The notes beneath the pieces are model-generated. The model ran no database searches, had not been told where the DNA came from, and saw only the letters and a program-made list of their open reading frames with translations. Below are positions 33,739 to 43,119 of a DNA stretch of 64,000 bases, piece by piece. A program made the translations under genes and the position numbers. Position 1 is the first letter of the stretch, and every line of letters begins with the position of its first letter. The DNA lies in the NCBI RefSeq assembly GCF_014655955.1, contig NZ_BNBO01000031.1, positions 39,256 through 103,255 of the forward strand, in the 5' to 3' direction. This DNA comes from Kitasatospora indigofera (GTDB lineage Bacteria > Actinomycetota > Actinomycetes > Streptomycetales > Streptomycetaceae).

Positions 33739-33809
33739 CCCGGCCGGTCGCGCCCGGGGGGGCCGACGAGCGGATTCATCACATGATCATCACCTGGTAC
33801 ACCTGTGCG

Positions 33810-35453
33810 ATGAGAACTCCCCGGGCCACCCGTCCACGCCTGCTGGCCGCCTGCCTCGCGGCCGGCGCGCTGCTGCTCACCGCGTGCAGCGGCCACCCGC
33901 GACCGCAAGGCGCCGCCCCTGTCCCGACCGGCCCCGCACCGTCGGCCACCGCCACCGCGAGCCCCACCCCGACCGCCCGGCCCACCGGTGCGGCCGACCC
34001 GGCGCTCAAGCCCTTCTACGGCCAGCAGATCACCTGGGCCGGCTGCCCGGACGACCCGCGCGCCGAGAAGGTCGACACCTCCACCATGCAGTGCGGCAAG
34101 CTGCACGTCCCGCTGGACTACGCGCACCCGGAGGCCGACGCGATCGACGTCGCCCTGCTGCGGCTGCCCGCCGCCAAGCCCGAGCAGCGGATCGGCTCGC
34201 TCGTGGTCAACCCGGGCGGCCCCGGCGAGTCCGGCGTCGACATGGTCCTGTTCGGGGCCGACCGCTTCAAGGGCGCCCTGCACGACCGCTTCGACGTGGT
34301 CGGCTTCGACCCGCGCGGCGTCGGCGGCAGCGCCCCCGTCAACTGCCTGGACGACAAGGACCGCGACGCGCTCAACTCCACCGACGAGCCGCAGGACCCG
34401 CAGGCCCGCCAGGCCGACCGCGCGAAGCGGGCCGCCGACTTCGCCGCCGCCTGCCAGGCCCGCTCCGGCAAGCTGCTGCCCTTCGTCGGCACCCGCAACA
34501 CCGCCCGGGACCTCGACGTGATGCGCGAGGCCCTGGGCGACCGCAAGCTCAACTACCTCGGCATCTCGTACGGCACCTACCTCGGCTCGCTGTACGCCGA
34601 GGAGTTCCCCGCCAACACCGGCCGCCTGGTGCTGGACGGCGCCGTCGACCCGGCCGCCGACAAGCTGGACCAGAGCGTGAACCAGGCGGCCGGCTTCGAG
34701 AAGTCGCTGGAGCGCTTCGCCGTCGACTGCGTCCGCAACCACGCCGACGACTGCCCGCTCGGCAACTCCCCCGACCAGGCCGCCAAGAAGGCCGCCGACT
34801 TCCTGGACGGCCTGCGGGAGCACCCGCTGACCGCCAAGGACGGCCGCCGGCTCACCAGCGACCTCGGCTGGACCGGCGCCATCAGCTACCTCTACGGCGA
34901 CGAGACGACCGCCTGGCAGCAGCTGCGCTGGTCCCTCGGCTGGGCGATGGCGCGCGGCAAGGGCGACTTCCTGCTGGCGTCGGCCGACAACTACAACGGC
35001 CGCGACGACAAGGGGCACTACACCACCCTGGAGGACGCCGGACGGGCCATCCGCTGCGCCGACAGCGCGCCGCCCGCGCCCTCCGCCGAGCGGATCCAGC
35101 AGGTCCTCGGGCAGTTGCACGAGCAGGCGCCGCTGGTCAGCAAGGGCACCAGCGCCGAGGACTACAGCACCCCCTCCTGCGCGGCCTGGCCGTACCGGAC
35201 GACCGAGACCCCGCACGCCGTCCGGGCCGAGGGCAGCGCCCCGATCCTGGTGGTCGGCACCACCGGCGACCCGGCCACCCCGTACGCGGCCGCCGAGAGC
35301 CTGGCCAAGGGGTTCGCCTCGGCCACCCTGCTCACCAGGGAGGGCGAGGGCCACGGCGCCTTCGGCAAGGACAACGGCTGCATCGACGCCGCGCTGGAGG
35401 CGTACCTGGTGAACGGCGTCCCGCCGGCCGCCGGCACCCGCTGCGCGCGGTAG
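33810..35453 (+). CDS. Alpha/beta-hydrolase lipoprotein, tripeptidyl aminopeptidase (Slp/TAP) family
   Basis: 547 residues. Lipobox LLLTAC (Cys about 26), then a Thr/Ala/Pro linker. The alpha/beta-hydrolase domain has the oxyanion segment VVNPGGPGESG, FDPRGVGGS, the nucleophile S253 in GISYGTYLG, the C-terminal Asp in GTTGDPATPY and His in GEGHGAFG. This order is the Streptomyces SlpD/SlpE/Tap pattern: exported proteases that remove N-terminal tripeptides. ATG 33810 is taken as start; in-frame ATG 33783 is possible. No Shine-Dalgarno is seen. Confidence 0.9.
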   Translation: MRTPRATRPRLLAACLAAGALLLTACSGHPRPQGAAPVPTGPAPSATATASPTPTARPTGAADPALKPFYGQQITWAGCPDDPRAEKVDTSTMQCGKLHVPLDYAHPEADAIDVALLRLPAAKPEQRIGSLVVNPGGPGESGVDMVLFGADRFKGALHDRFDVVGFDPRGVGGSAPVNCLDDKDRDALNSTDEPQDPQARQADRAKRAADFAAACQARSGKLLPFVGTRNTARDLDVMREALGDRKLNYLGISYGTYLGSLYAEEFPANTGRLVLDGAVDPAADKLDQSVNQAAGFEKSLERFAVDCVRNHADDCPLGNSPDQAAKKAADFLDGLREHPLTAKDGRRLTSDLGWTGAISYLYGDETTAWQQLRWSLGWAMARGKGDFLLASADNYNGRDDKGHYTTLEDAGRAIRCADSAPPAPSAERIQQVLGQLHEQAPLVSKGTSAEDYSTPSCAAWPYRTTETPHAVRAEGSAPILVVGTTGDPATPYAAAESLAKGFASATLLTREGEGHGAFGKDNGCIDAALEAYLVNGVPPAAGTRCAR

Positions 35454-35461
35454 CCGGGACG

Positions 35462-35499
35462 GCCGGCCCGGCCCGGCGGGACCCTCCTGCCGGGCCGGC
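35462..35499. terminator. Terminator after the lipoprotein peptidase gene
   Basis: GCCGGCCCGGC and GCCGGGCCGGC form an 11-bp stem with a 16-nt loop, 9 bp after the stop. The following AT-containing stretch (35530-35640) is non-coding and probably holds the promoter of the next gene. Confidence 0.65.
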
Positions 35500-35758
35500 A
35501 CCCCCCGGGGCGCGCCGGGGAGAAGTAGCACATCAGGCCGCTGCGGGGACTGACGCAAAGCTGTCAACGTCACAACTTGATAGCTCGATCGGGTGAATTC
35601 CGCGCGCGCTCTCCCCAACTGATGACTGCTCAACTACCGTTGTGCCGCTGCCCGGCCACCCTCCGGAACCGCCCGGACCGGCCCATACTTCACCCGTGCC
35701 GCGCACCGACGGCACAGTCCCACGCGACCACCGAGCACCGATTCATCGGCAGGCTTGT

Positions 35759-35774
35759 CCGTACCCCTGTACGG
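35759..35774. promoter_or_regulatory. Inverted repeat upstream of the OHCU decarboxylase gene
   Basis: CCGTAC-CCCT-GTACGG, a perfect 6-bp inverted repeat about 60 bp before the start. It could be an operator or a small leader hairpin. Confidence 0.35.
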
Positions 35775-35832
35775 CGCGGCTCCCTTCACACTCCCACCGT
35801 GCCGCCCTTCCCGCCCTCACGAGGAGGACCCG

Positions 35833-36405
35833 CTGGCCAGCGACGTCCCGCCACAGCGGCTCGACCTTCCCCCGGCTCTCGTCCAGGGGAGCCCCCAGAC
35901 GGAGCCGGCACTGCTCGGACTGCACCGCTTCAACGAGGCCGACGCCGGTGCCGCCGAGGAGGCCCTGCTCGCATGCTGCGGCAGCCACCGATGGGCCCTG
36001 CGGCTCACCGCGCACCGGCCCTACCCCGACATAGGGTCTCTGCTCGCCGCCGCGAGCGAGGCCTCCTACGACCTGCGCCCGGCCGACCTGGCCGAGGCGC
36101 TGGCCGACGAGAGCTGGATGCCGCAGCCGCTGCTCGGCATGCGCGCTCCCGGCAGCCAGGCCGCGCACACCGCCCTGCGGGCGGCGCACGCGGCGTACGA
36201 GGCCCGGTTCGGTCACGTGTTCGTGGTCTGCCTGGAGGGCATCGCCCCCGAGGAGATGCTGGACACCGTGCTGACCTCGGTCCGCACCCGGCTGGCCAAC
36301 GACCCGGACGAGGAGCGGCTGATCGCCGCCGACGAGCTGCGCCGGATCGCCCTGACCCGGCTGGAGCACCTGGTCGCCACCCACACCGAGGCCGGGGCGC
36401 GCTGA
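35833..36405 (+). CDS. OHCU decarboxylase-like protein (UraD family)
   Basis: About 190 residues, similar in layout to 2-oxo-4-hydroxy-4-carboxy-5-ureidoimidazoline decarboxylase, which finishes urate breakdown to allantoin. Seen: LGLHRFNEADAGAAEEALLACCGSHRW split as usual, the catalytic-His segment TAHRPYPDIGSL, then FGHVFVVCLEG. A perfect GAGGAGG lies five bases before CTG 35833 and no ATG or GTG is in frame, so CTG start is the best reading; TTG 35755 would add 26 residues of no family resemblance. No other purine-catabolic gene is adjacent. Confidence 0.78.
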   Translation: MASDVPPQRLDLPPALVQGSPQTEPALLGLHRFNEADAGAAEEALLACCGSHRWALRLTAHRPYPDIGSLLAAASEASYDLRPADLAEALADESWMPQPLLGMRAPGSQAAHTALRAAHAAYEARFGHVFVVCLEGIAPEEMLDTVLTSVRTRLANDPDEERLIAADELRRIALTRLEHLVATHTEAGAR

Positions 36406-36409
36406 GACC

Positions 36410-36453
36410 GGGGCGGCTGGGGACCGGTCCGCCAACCGGCCCTCAGCCGCCCC
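36410..36453. terminator. Convergent terminator at 36410-36453
   Basis: GGGGCGGCTG pairs with CAGCCGCCCC, with inner GGT/ACC pairing. The right arm overlaps the stop codon of the minus-strand lipoprotein gene, so both genes end in one structure. Confidence 0.65.
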
Positions 36454-37303
36454 GCTGCGCGGCGCGGAGCTTGGCCACCTGCTGCCGGACGACCCGTTCG
36501 TCCGGCGCGGAGGCCGGCTCCGCGCCGACGCCGACCGTGCTGAAGACCGCGAGCACCGACCCGACCCGGGCGAGTACCGCCCGCTGGGTGAGGGTCACTC
36601 CCCCGGATTCATTCGTCAGGGTGAACCCTGTCACCGCGTCGGCTCCCCCGGTGGTGGGCGTGTCGACCCGGCTGAGCCGGTGCCTGGCCGGGACCCCTTT
36701 CCGCCCGCCCGCCGCGCCGTGGCCCGTCGCCGTGGTCGAGGTGAAGCTGCCGCAGCTCGCCAGCACCTGCTCCACCTGACGGCGCAACTCCGCCGCCCGG
36801 CCGGGGCGGTAGGCCAGCAGGCCGGCGTAGACACTGCCCCGGGGATCGGCCGCGGTGGCCACGCTGAGGTCCGTCTCGGCGATCGGGAGGTCCGGCCCGG
36901 CGGGGGCCGGGGAGCCGCCCTGGCCGGCCGCCACGGCGGCGTTGGCCGGGGTCACCGCGTCCAGGACGGGCTGGCAGGCGGGCAGGTCGGTGACCTCCCG
37001 GCCGTCCGCCGGGCCGGTCTCGCCGTGACCGGGAGTCATCACCGTCACGATGTAGCCGGGGCCGAGGTCCCCGTCGGTGAGGGCGGCGGCCCGCAGCTCG
37101 GCGGCGGCCAGCGCCCGGCCCTCGGTGACCCGGTCGGCGGAGACCCCGACCGTGGTGCACCCGCCGGCCAGCAGCAGGGCGCAGGCCAGGGCCGCGGCCC
37201 GGCGGGCGGCCGCCGGGGGGAGCGACGGGCGTCGCGGGCGGACCCGGGGGGCGGGCCGCGGCAGCGGGCGGAGGACGGGGCGACGGGCAGGGCGGAGCGG
37301 CAC
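36443..37303 (-). CDS. Putative lipoprotein, 286 aa
   Basis: After an arginine/proline-rich N-terminus, a hydrophobic run ends in lipobox LLAGGC near residue 47, giving a surface lipoprotein of about 240 residues. The mature part has two cysteines (LPACQPVLDAV, LASCGSF) that could pair and no enzyme motif; its layout resembles streptomycete proteins annotated as sensor-domain lipoproteins. GTG 37303 has GAGG upstream and a -10-like TACGGT lies 40 bp before it. Divergent from sdhC. Confidence 0.7.
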   Translation of the reverse strand: MPLRPARRPVLRPLPRPAPRVRPRRPSLPPAAARRAAALACALLLAGGCTTVGVSADRVTEGRALAAAELRAAALTDGDLGPGYIVTVMTPGHGETGPADGREVTDLPACQPVLDAVTPANAAVAAGQGGSPAPAGPDLPIAETDLSVATAADPRGSVYAGLLAYRPGRAAELRRQVEQVLASCGSFTSTTATGHGAAGGRKGVPARHRLSRVDTPTTGGADAVTGFTLTNESGGVTLTQRAVLARVGSVLAVFSTVGVGAEPASAPDERVVRQQVAKLRAAQRGG

Positions 37304-37544
37304 GGGGGCCTCGGCAGTCGTCGGCGGCGGGGCGGGCCGCCACCGTAGCGCAGTCGAGTGGTGACGGACAGTGACAAGTTCCCGCCGGATTAGCCCGCCC
37401 GTGCCTGTTTGATCACACCTCGGGCCCCCGGAGGCGGTTCCCGACAGCGCGTCGATAGGATGCTGGCGGCCGGAGGACCGTACCGGCCGGGCTGACCGAC
37501 ACCGAAGCCGGCCGAGCCCCCAATCGCTTCCGGAGGGTTTTTCC

Positions 37545-37925
37545 GTGCCGGCTGGAACGCTGTACCGCGGCCGGGAAGGCATGTGGAGCTGGGTGGCTCA
37601 TCGAGTCACCGGCGTCCTCATCTTCTTCTTCCTGTTCGCCCACGTCCTCGACACCGCCCTCGTGCGGGTGTCACCCGAGGCCTACGACTCCGTCATCCAG
37701 ACGTACAAGACGCCGCTGGTGAACCTGATGGAGTACGGCCTGGTGGCCGCCATCCTGTTCCACGCACTGAACGGCCTGCGGCTCGTCGCCGTGGACTTCT
37801 GGTCCAAGGGCCCGAAGTACCAGAAGCAGATGCTCTGGTCCGTGCTCGGCGTCTGGGTCGTCCTGATGGCCGGTGCCTTCTACCCGATCCTCCAGCACAC
37901 GCTGACCAACTGGTTCGGGAAGTGA
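37545..37925 (+). CDS. sdhC: Succinate dehydrogenase cytochrome b556 subunit
   Basis: 126-residue membrane anchor with three helices (about 20-45, 60-82, 95-118). The family motif is SWVAHRVTGVLIFFFLFAH, whose His residues can bind haem b; HALNGLRLVAVD is the second. With SdhD it anchors the enzyme and binds quinone. GTG 37545 has GGAGG about eight bases upstream. First gene of sdhCDAB; a -10-like TAGGAT lies at 37456-37461. Confidence 0.93.
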   Translation: MPAGTLYRGREGMWSWVAHRVTGVLIFFFLFAHVLDTALVRVSPEAYDSVIQTYKTPLVNLMEYGLVAAILFHALNGLRLVAVDFWSKGPKYQKQMLWSVLGVWVVLMAGAFYPILQHTLTNWFGK

Positions 37926-37930
37926 CGGGC

Positions 37931-38428
37931 ATGCCTACGGACTACACCTACACCGACTCCGTGGTGGTTCCCTCCGCCCAGGCCCACACCGGCCAGGGCC
38001 TCGGCACCGGGAACCCCGCCGACGCCTTCGTGGTCGAGCCTCCCCGTACTCGCACCAAGAAGACCCCGCGCCGCACCCGGACCAACTTCGAGATGCTCGC
38101 CTGGCTCTTCATGCGCCTGTCGGGTGTCGTGCTGGTCGTGCTGATCCTCGGCCACCTGCTGATCATGCTGGTGCTCGACGGCGGCGTCTCCAAGATCGGC
38201 TTCGCCTTCGTGGCGGGCCGCTGGGCCTCGCCGTTCTGGCAGGGCTGGGACCTGCTGATGCTGTGGCTGGCCATGCTGCACGGCGCCAACGGCATGCGCA
38301 CGGTCATCAACGACTACGCCGAGAAGGACTCCACCCGGTTCTGGCTGAAGACGCTGATGGGCGCTGCCACGGTGTTCACCGTGCTGCTCGGGACGCTGGT
38401 GATCTTCACCTTCGACCCCAACATCTGA
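37931..38428 (+). CDS. sdhD: Succinate dehydrogenase membrane anchor subunit
   Basis: 165 residues, 5 bp after sdhC. A polar 55-residue N-terminus precedes three helices (AWLFMRLSGVVLVVLILGHL, WQGWDLLMLWLAMLHGANG, TLMGAATVFTVLLGTLVIF). RLSGVVL and HGANGMRTVI mirror the SdhC motifs and supply the haem and quinone environment. Confidence 0.92.
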   Translation: MPTDYTYTDSVVVPSAQAHTGQGLGTGNPADAFVVEPPRTRTKKTPRRTRTNFEMLAWLFMRLSGVVLVVLILGHLLIMLVLDGGVSKIGFAFVAGRWASPFWQGWDLLMLWLAMLHGANGMRTVINDYAEKDSTRFWLKTLMGAATVFTVLLGTLVIFTFDPNI

Positions 38429-38482
38429 CGACACAGCATCTAATCGGCAATCGGCAGAGGCCAGAGGCGAGTTAAGACCCCC

Positions 38483-40225
38483 ATGCAGATTCACCAGTAC
38501 GACACAGTCATCGTCGGCGCGGGCGGCGCCGGCATGCGCGCGGCCATCGAGTCGACCCAGCGCAGCCGTACCGCCGTGCTGACCAAGCTCTACCCCACCC
38601 GGTCCCACACCGGCGCGGCCCAGGGCGGCATGTGCGCCGCCCTCGCCAACGTCGAGGAGGACAACTGGGAGTGGCACACCTTCGACACGGTCAAGGGTGG
38701 TGACTACCTGGTCGACCAGGACGCCGCCGAGATCATGTGCAAGGAGGCCATCGACGCCGTCCTCGACCTGGAGAAGATGGGCCTGCCCTTCTCCCGCACC
38801 GAGGCCGGCCGGATCGACCAGCGCCGCTTCGGCGGCCACACCCGCAACCACGGCGAGGCGGCCGTCCGCCGCTCCTGCTACGCGGCCGACCGCACCGGTC
38901 ACATGATCCTGCAGACGCTGTTCCAGAACTGCGTCAAGCACGGCGTCGAGTTCTTCAACGAGTTCTACGTCCTGGACCTGCTGATCAACGACGGCAAGAC
39001 CGCGGGCGTCGTCGCCTACGAGCTGGCCACCGGCGAGATCCACGTCTTCCAGGCCAAGGCGGTCGTGTTCGCCTCCGGCGGCACCGGCAAGTTCTTCAAG
39101 GTCACCTCCAACGCCCACACCCTCACCGGTGACGGCCAGGCCCTGGTCTACCGCCGCGGCCTGCCGCTGGAGGACATGGAGTTCTTCCAGTTCCACCCGA
39201 CGGGCATCTGGCGCATGGGCATCCTCCTCACCGAGGGCGCCCGCGGCGAGGGCGGCATCCTGCGCAACAAGGACGGCGAGCGCTTCATGGAGCGCTACGC
39301 CCCCGTCATGAAGGACCTCGCGTCCCGTGACGTCTGTTCGCGCGCCATCTACACCGAGATCCGCGAGGGCCGCGGCTGCGGTCCGGACGGCGACCACGTC
39401 TACCTGGACCTCACGCACCTCCCGCCGGAGCAGCTGGACGCCAAGCTCCCGGACATCACGGAGTTCGCGCGCACCTACCTCGGCATCGAGCCCTACACGG
39501 ACCCGATCCCGATCCAGCCCACCGCGCACTACGCGATGGGCGGCATCCCGACCAACGTCGAGGGTGAGGTCCTGCGCAACAACACGGACGTCGTCCCGGG
39601 CCTGTACGCGGCCGGCGAGGTCGCCTGCGTGTCGGTGCACGGCGCCAACCGCCTGGGCACCAACTCGCTGCTGGACATCAACGTCTTCGGCAAGCGGGCC
39701 GGCATCGCCGCCGCCGACTACTCGTCCACGGTCGGCTTCACCGAGCTGCCCGAGAACCCGGCCGAGAAGGTCCAGGCGCTGGTCGACGGCCTGCGGGAGT
39801 CCACCGGCACCGAGTCCGTCGCGCAGATCCGCAAGGAGCTGCAGGAGACCATGGACACCAACGCCATGGTCTACCGCACCGGCGCGACCCTGAAGCAGGC
39901 CGTCGAGGACATCGCCGCGCTGCGTGAGCGGTACAAGAACGTCGCGATCCAGGACAAGGGCTTCCGGTACAACACGGACCTCCTGGAGGCCGTCGAGCTG
40001 GGCAACCTGCTCGACCTGGCCGAGGTGCTGGCGGTCTCCGCGCTGGCCCGCGAGGAGTCGCGCGGCGGTCACTACCGCGAGGACTTCCCGACCCGTGACG
40101 ACGTGAAGTTCATGCAGCACACCATGGCGTACCAGGAGGTCGCCGAGGACGGCACCACCTCCATCCGCCTCGACTACAAGCCGGTCGTCACCACCCGCTA
40201 CCAGCCGATGGAGCGTAAGTACTGA
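38483..40225 (+). CDS. sdhA: Succinate dehydrogenase flavoprotein subunit
   Basis: 580-residue FAD enzyme oxidising succinate to fumarate. FAD loop VIVGAGGAGMRAA, covalent-flavin His42 in RSHTGAAQGG, the substrate-site HPTG in FQFHPTGIW, LTEGARGEGG, catalytic Arg in SRAIYTEIREG and the late HGANRLGTNSLLD motif. Complete in length. It abuts sdhB with the stop and start sharing one base (TGATG). TCA cycle and respiratory complex II at the membrane. Confidence 0.96.
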   Translation: MQIHQYDTVIVGAGGAGMRAAIESTQRSRTAVLTKLYPTRSHTGAAQGGMCAALANVEEDNWEWHTFDTVKGGDYLVDQDAAEIMCKEAIDAVLDLEKMGLPFSRTEAGRIDQRRFGGHTRNHGEAAVRRSCYAADRTGHMILQTLFQNCVKHGVEFFNEFYVLDLLINDGKTAGVVAYELATGEIHVFQAKAVVFASGGTGKFFKVTSNAHTLTGDGQALVYRRGLPLEDMEFFQFHPTGIWRMGILLTEGARGEGGILRNKDGERFMERYAPVMKDLASRDVCSRAIYTEIREGRGCGPDGDHVYLDLTHLPPEQLDAKLPDITEFARTYLGIEPYTDPIPIQPTAHYAMGGIPTNVEGEVLRNNTDVVPGLYAAGEVACVSVHGANRLGTNSLLDINVFGKRAGIAAADYSSTVGFTELPENPAEKVQALVDGLRESTGTESVAQIRKELQETMDTNAMVYRTGATLKQAVEDIAALRERYKNVAIQDKGFRYNTDLLEAVELGNLLDLAEVLAVSALAREESRGGHYREDFPTRDDVKFMQHTMAYQEVAEDGTTSIRLDYKPVVTTRYQPMERKY

Positions 40226-40998
40226 TGAGCACTCCGACTGTGGAGCAGCACTCGGCCGCTCTGGACGCGGCCGAGGCGGGCGGCGTCCAGCTGATCACCG
40301 TGACCCTGCGCATCCGCCGGTTCAACCCGGAGGAGCACCCGGAGCCGGTGTGGGTGGACTACCAGCTCACCCTGGACCCGAAGGAGCGCGTCCTGGACGC
40401 GCTGAACAAGGTCAAGTGGGAGCAGGACGGCACCCTGACCTACCGCCGTTCCTGCGCGCACGGGATCTGCGGCTCGGACGCGATGCGGATCAACGGCCGC
40501 AACCGCCTGGCCTGCAAGACCCTGATCAAGGACGTCAACCCCGAGAAGCCGATCACCATCGAGGCCATCAAGGGCCTCACGGTCCTCAAGGACCTGATCG
40601 TCGACATGGACCCGTTCTTCCAGGCGTACAAGGACGTCATGCCGTTCCTGATCACCAACGGGAACGACCCGACGCGCGAGCGCCTGCAGTCCGCCGAGGA
40701 CCGCGAGCGCTTCGACGACACCACCAAGTGCATCCTGTGCGCCGCGTGCACGTCGTCCTGCCCGGTCTTCTGGAACGACGGCCAGTACTTCGGCCCGGCC
40801 GCGATCGTCAACGCGCACCGCTTCATCTTCGACTCGCGCGACGAGGGTGCGGAGCAGCGGCTGGAGATCCTGAACGACCGTGAGGGCGTGTGGCGCTGCC
40901 GCACCACCTTCAACTGCTCGGAGGCCTGCCCCCGTGGCATCGAGGTCACCAAGGCGATCCAGGAAGTGAAGCGGGCCCTGGTGACCCGCCGCTTCTAG
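40225..40998 (+). CDS. sdhB: Succinate dehydrogenase iron-sulfur subunit
   Basis: 257 residues carrying three clusters: [2Fe-2S] in SCAHGICGSDAM...LACKT, [4Fe-4S] in CILCAACTSSCP and [3Fe-4S] in CRTTFNCSEACPRGI. It passes electrons from SdhA to quinone at SdhCD. Start overlaps the sdhA stop by one base. A long terminator follows 14 bp after the stop. Confidence 0.96.
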   Translation: MSTPTVEQHSAALDAAEAGGVQLITVTLRIRRFNPEEHPEPVWVDYQLTLDPKERVLDALNKVKWEQDGTLTYRRSCAHGICGSDAMRINGRNRLACKTLIKDVNPEKPITIEAIKGLTVLKDLIVDMDPFFQAYKDVMPFLITNGNDPTRERLQSAEDRERFDDTTKCILCAACTSSCPVFWNDGQYFGPAAIVNAHRFIFDSRDEGAEQRLEILNDREGVWRCRTTFNCSEACPRGIEVTKAIQEVKRALVTRRF

Positions 40999-41012
40999 GA
41001 GCCGCCCGCACC

Positions 41013-41060
41013 GACGCCCGAGGGCCCGTCCGGAGTGATCCGGACGGGCCCTCGGGCGTC
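41013..41060. terminator. 22-bp terminator of the sdh operon
   Basis: A perfect 22-bp stem (left arm 41013-41034 beginning GACGCCCGAGGG, right arm 41039-41060) with a GTGA tetraloop. It ends 8 bp before the convergent stop at 41069, so it serves both directions. Confidence 0.9.
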
Positions 41061-41068
41061 TGCGTGGT

Positions 41069-42772
41069 TCAGCCGAGGAGGCCGAGGTCCTTCGGGGCGG
41101 TGTACCCGCTGAAGGTCACCAGGTGCCGGTCCGCGGTGACCGCCCACAGGTCCGGGGCGCCGTCGGCGTTGCCGTCCCCGGAGCTGCCGAGCGTCGGGTA
41201 CGCCTCGACGGTGAAGCTGCCCGGGACCACGCCGGCGGCCGGGTCGGCCAGCGCGGTGAAGTCGAGGTTGCCGTCGGCCTTCTTCGGGACCGCGTAGGCG
41301 TGCAGCTTCCCGGTGGCCCGCTCACGGGCCCAGAGCGCCAGGTTGCCGGCCGCGTCGGCGCCGGGGGCGATCAGGTCGTAGCCGGTCCAGGTGCCGGTGG
41401 TGGTGAGCTGCTGGGCCGAGCCGTAGGACAGGCCGGACGAGTAGTACGCCCAGAGGTTGCCGTGCTCGACCGCGATCAGGACGGGCAGCTCGCGCTGCGG
41501 GGCGTAGGGGTTGCCGAGCGCGACCAGCTGCCCGGCGGCCGACCAGTCGTCGGCGAAGTCCGCGGGGCAGGCGACCGGGGCGGCGTCCAGGTCGTAGCAG
41601 TCCCCGGTGCCCGGGTGGTCCACCAGGACGGGGCTGCGGCCGCTGAAGTTCCCGGCGGCGAAGTTCCGGTAGCCGTAGAGGACCCCCGGGTTGCCGGGCC
41701 TGCGGACCAGCAGGTCGTCGACCGGCGCGTGGGCGGCGGTCGAGCCCCGGTGCAGCACCTCGGCGCCCGTCCAGGTGCCGCCGGGACCGAGCGCGGCCGG
41801 GACCGCCGAGGACGGCGCGGTGGTGGTCGCGGCGGCGCTGATGATCTGGAGGTTCCCCGCCGCGTCGGGCAGCAGGATGTCGGGCACCCCGTCACCGTTC
41901 ACGTCCCCGTCCGTGCTCGGCTTGGGGCGCGGGTCGGACGGCGCGTAGAAGCTGTAGGAGAAGGGCTGCGAGACGTTGCCCGCGTTGTCCATGGCCTGGA
42001 CGGCGAGGACGTTGGTGCCCCAGTCGGCGGGCTTCACCTGGACGGACGCGCCGCCGTCGGCGGCGGCCGCCACGGTGCCCGGGTCGCCGCAGTGCTTGCC
42101 GACGCTCAGCCCGGCGGGGGCCAGCGCGTACTGGTAGCAGGCCACGCCGGAGGCCGCGCCGCCGGCCGGCACCGGGTCGGTGCCGGTGACGGTGAAGGTG
42201 CCGGTCTCCCCGGCGTACTTGACCGGCTGGGCGCCGGAGCCGCTCGCCGGGAAGTCGGTGGAGTTCACCGCCACCGTGGGCGGGGTGAGGTCGAGCCGGA
42301 AGTGGCAGTCGGCGGTCGGCTTGGAGTGCCGGTCGCCCTGGACGGCCTTGGCGTTCCACGCGTAGGCGTGACCGTCCGCCAGGCCGGGCGCCTGGATCCG
42401 GACGAGGCCGGGCGCGCCGGGCGTGGTGTCCCCCTGGAAGGCCCTCTTCTCCTTCGCCCCGGTGACGTCCCGGACGGTGAAGCGGGCGCCGACCGGGGTG
42501 GCGGTGTCCGTCCCCGTCCCGACCACCGCGGTGAGGGTCGGGCCGCCCGTGGAGAGGCCGAGCCAGCCGGGCACGCTGGAGTCGTCGCAGGCGTCGCCGG
42601 TGACGCCGGTGGAGGCGAAGCCGGGCGCCGGCGAGGCCTTGGGCTCGGCGACGGTCGGCTTGGCGGCTCCGGCGGCGAGCGCTCCGGGAGCCGCGATCAG
42701 CCCGGCCGCGAGGGTCACGGCCGACACCGCCGACAACCGGCGGACGTATCGGGTACTCCTCGAACGTGTCAC
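41069..42772 (-). CDS. Secreted FG-GAP/VCBS repeat protein
   Basis: 567 residues with a Sec signal peptide (RRLSAVSAVTLAAGLIAAPG, cleavage near ALA-AG). Residues about 90-250 look like Ig/fibronectin-type beta modules (SKPTADCHFRLDLTPPTVAV, AVQAMDNAGNVSQPF). The C-terminal half has calcium-binding FG-GAP repeats: DVNGDGVPDILLPDAAGNLQ, DDLLVRRPG, YDLIAPGADAAGNLALW and GDGNADGAPDLWAVTADRH. GTG 42772 is the start. An extracellular adhesion or carbohydrate-related role is possible but not shown. Confidence 0.82.
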   Translation of the reverse strand: MTRSRSTRYVRRLSAVSAVTLAAGLIAAPGALAAGAAKPTVAEPKASPAPGFASTGVTGDACDDSSVPGWLGLSTGGPTLTAVVGTGTDTATPVGARFTVRDVTGAKEKRAFQGDTTPGAPGLVRIQAPGLADGHAYAWNAKAVQGDRHSKPTADCHFRLDLTPPTVAVNSTDFPASGSGAQPVKYAGETGTFTVTGTDPVPAGGAASGVACYQYALAPAGLSVGKHCGDPGTVAAAADGGASVQVKPADWGTNVLAVQAMDNAGNVSQPFSYSFYAPSDPRPKPSTDGDVNGDGVPDILLPDAAGNLQIISAAATTTAPSSAVPAALGPGGTWTGAEVLHRGSTAAHAPVDDLLVRRPGNPGVLYGYRNFAAGNFSGRSPVLVDHPGTGDCYDLDAAPVACPADFADDWSAAGQLVALGNPYAPQRELPVLIAVEHGNLWAYYSSGLSYGSAQQLTTTGTWTGYDLIAPGADAAGNLALWARERATGKLHAYAVPKKADGNLDFTALADPAAGVVPGSFTVEAYPTLGSSGDGNADGAPDLWAVTADRHLVTFSGYTAPKDLGLLG

Positions 42773-42864
42773 TTGACCCCACCCTTGAATCGCAAGTCCG
42801 TTCGCGCGGTCGCGCGCCTGAGGATCTTGCCAGCGCGCGGCCGGGGCGGGCAACGGATATAGCG

Positions 42865-43119
42865 TCAGCCGGCCGCGGGCTCCCGGCCGGCGCGCAGGCC
42901 GCGGACGCCCACCAGGCCGACCAGGACGCCGAGGACGAAGGAGGTCACCGCGAGGGCCAGGTGGATCCAGAAGAAGGCGGTCGGCTGGGAGTGGTCGCCG
43001 CCCACGAAGGCCTGGCCGCCGGAGTCCTTCCAGAGGTTCTTTACGAAGGTCACCCAGATGACCATGGACCAGGCGCCGAAGGCGGTCAGGAACCAGGCGG
43101 TGCGGCGGCTGAGCTTCAT
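42865..43119 (-). CDS. Small integral membrane protein, 84 aa
   Basis: Two membrane helices (WFLTAFGAWSMVIWVTFVKNL and FFWIHLALAVTSFVLGVLVGLVGV) linked by a polar loop KDSGGQAFVGGDHSQPTA. ATG 43119 has GGAGGA upstream. It is divergent from the D-Ala-D-Ala carboxypeptidase gene, an arrangement I recall in other streptomycetes (SCO4848-SCO4847), suggesting a cell-envelope link. Function unknown. Confidence 0.8.
   Translation of the reverse strand: MKLSRRTAWFLTAFGAWSMVIWVTFVKNLWKDSGGQAFVGGDHSQPTAFFWIHLALAVTSFVLGVLVGLVGVRGLRAGREPAAG

Noticed and set aside
36443..37582. Lipoprotein start at 37582
   Set aside because: It would put the lipobox beyond residue 130 and cover a -10 box; GTG 37303 gives a plausible signal sequence.
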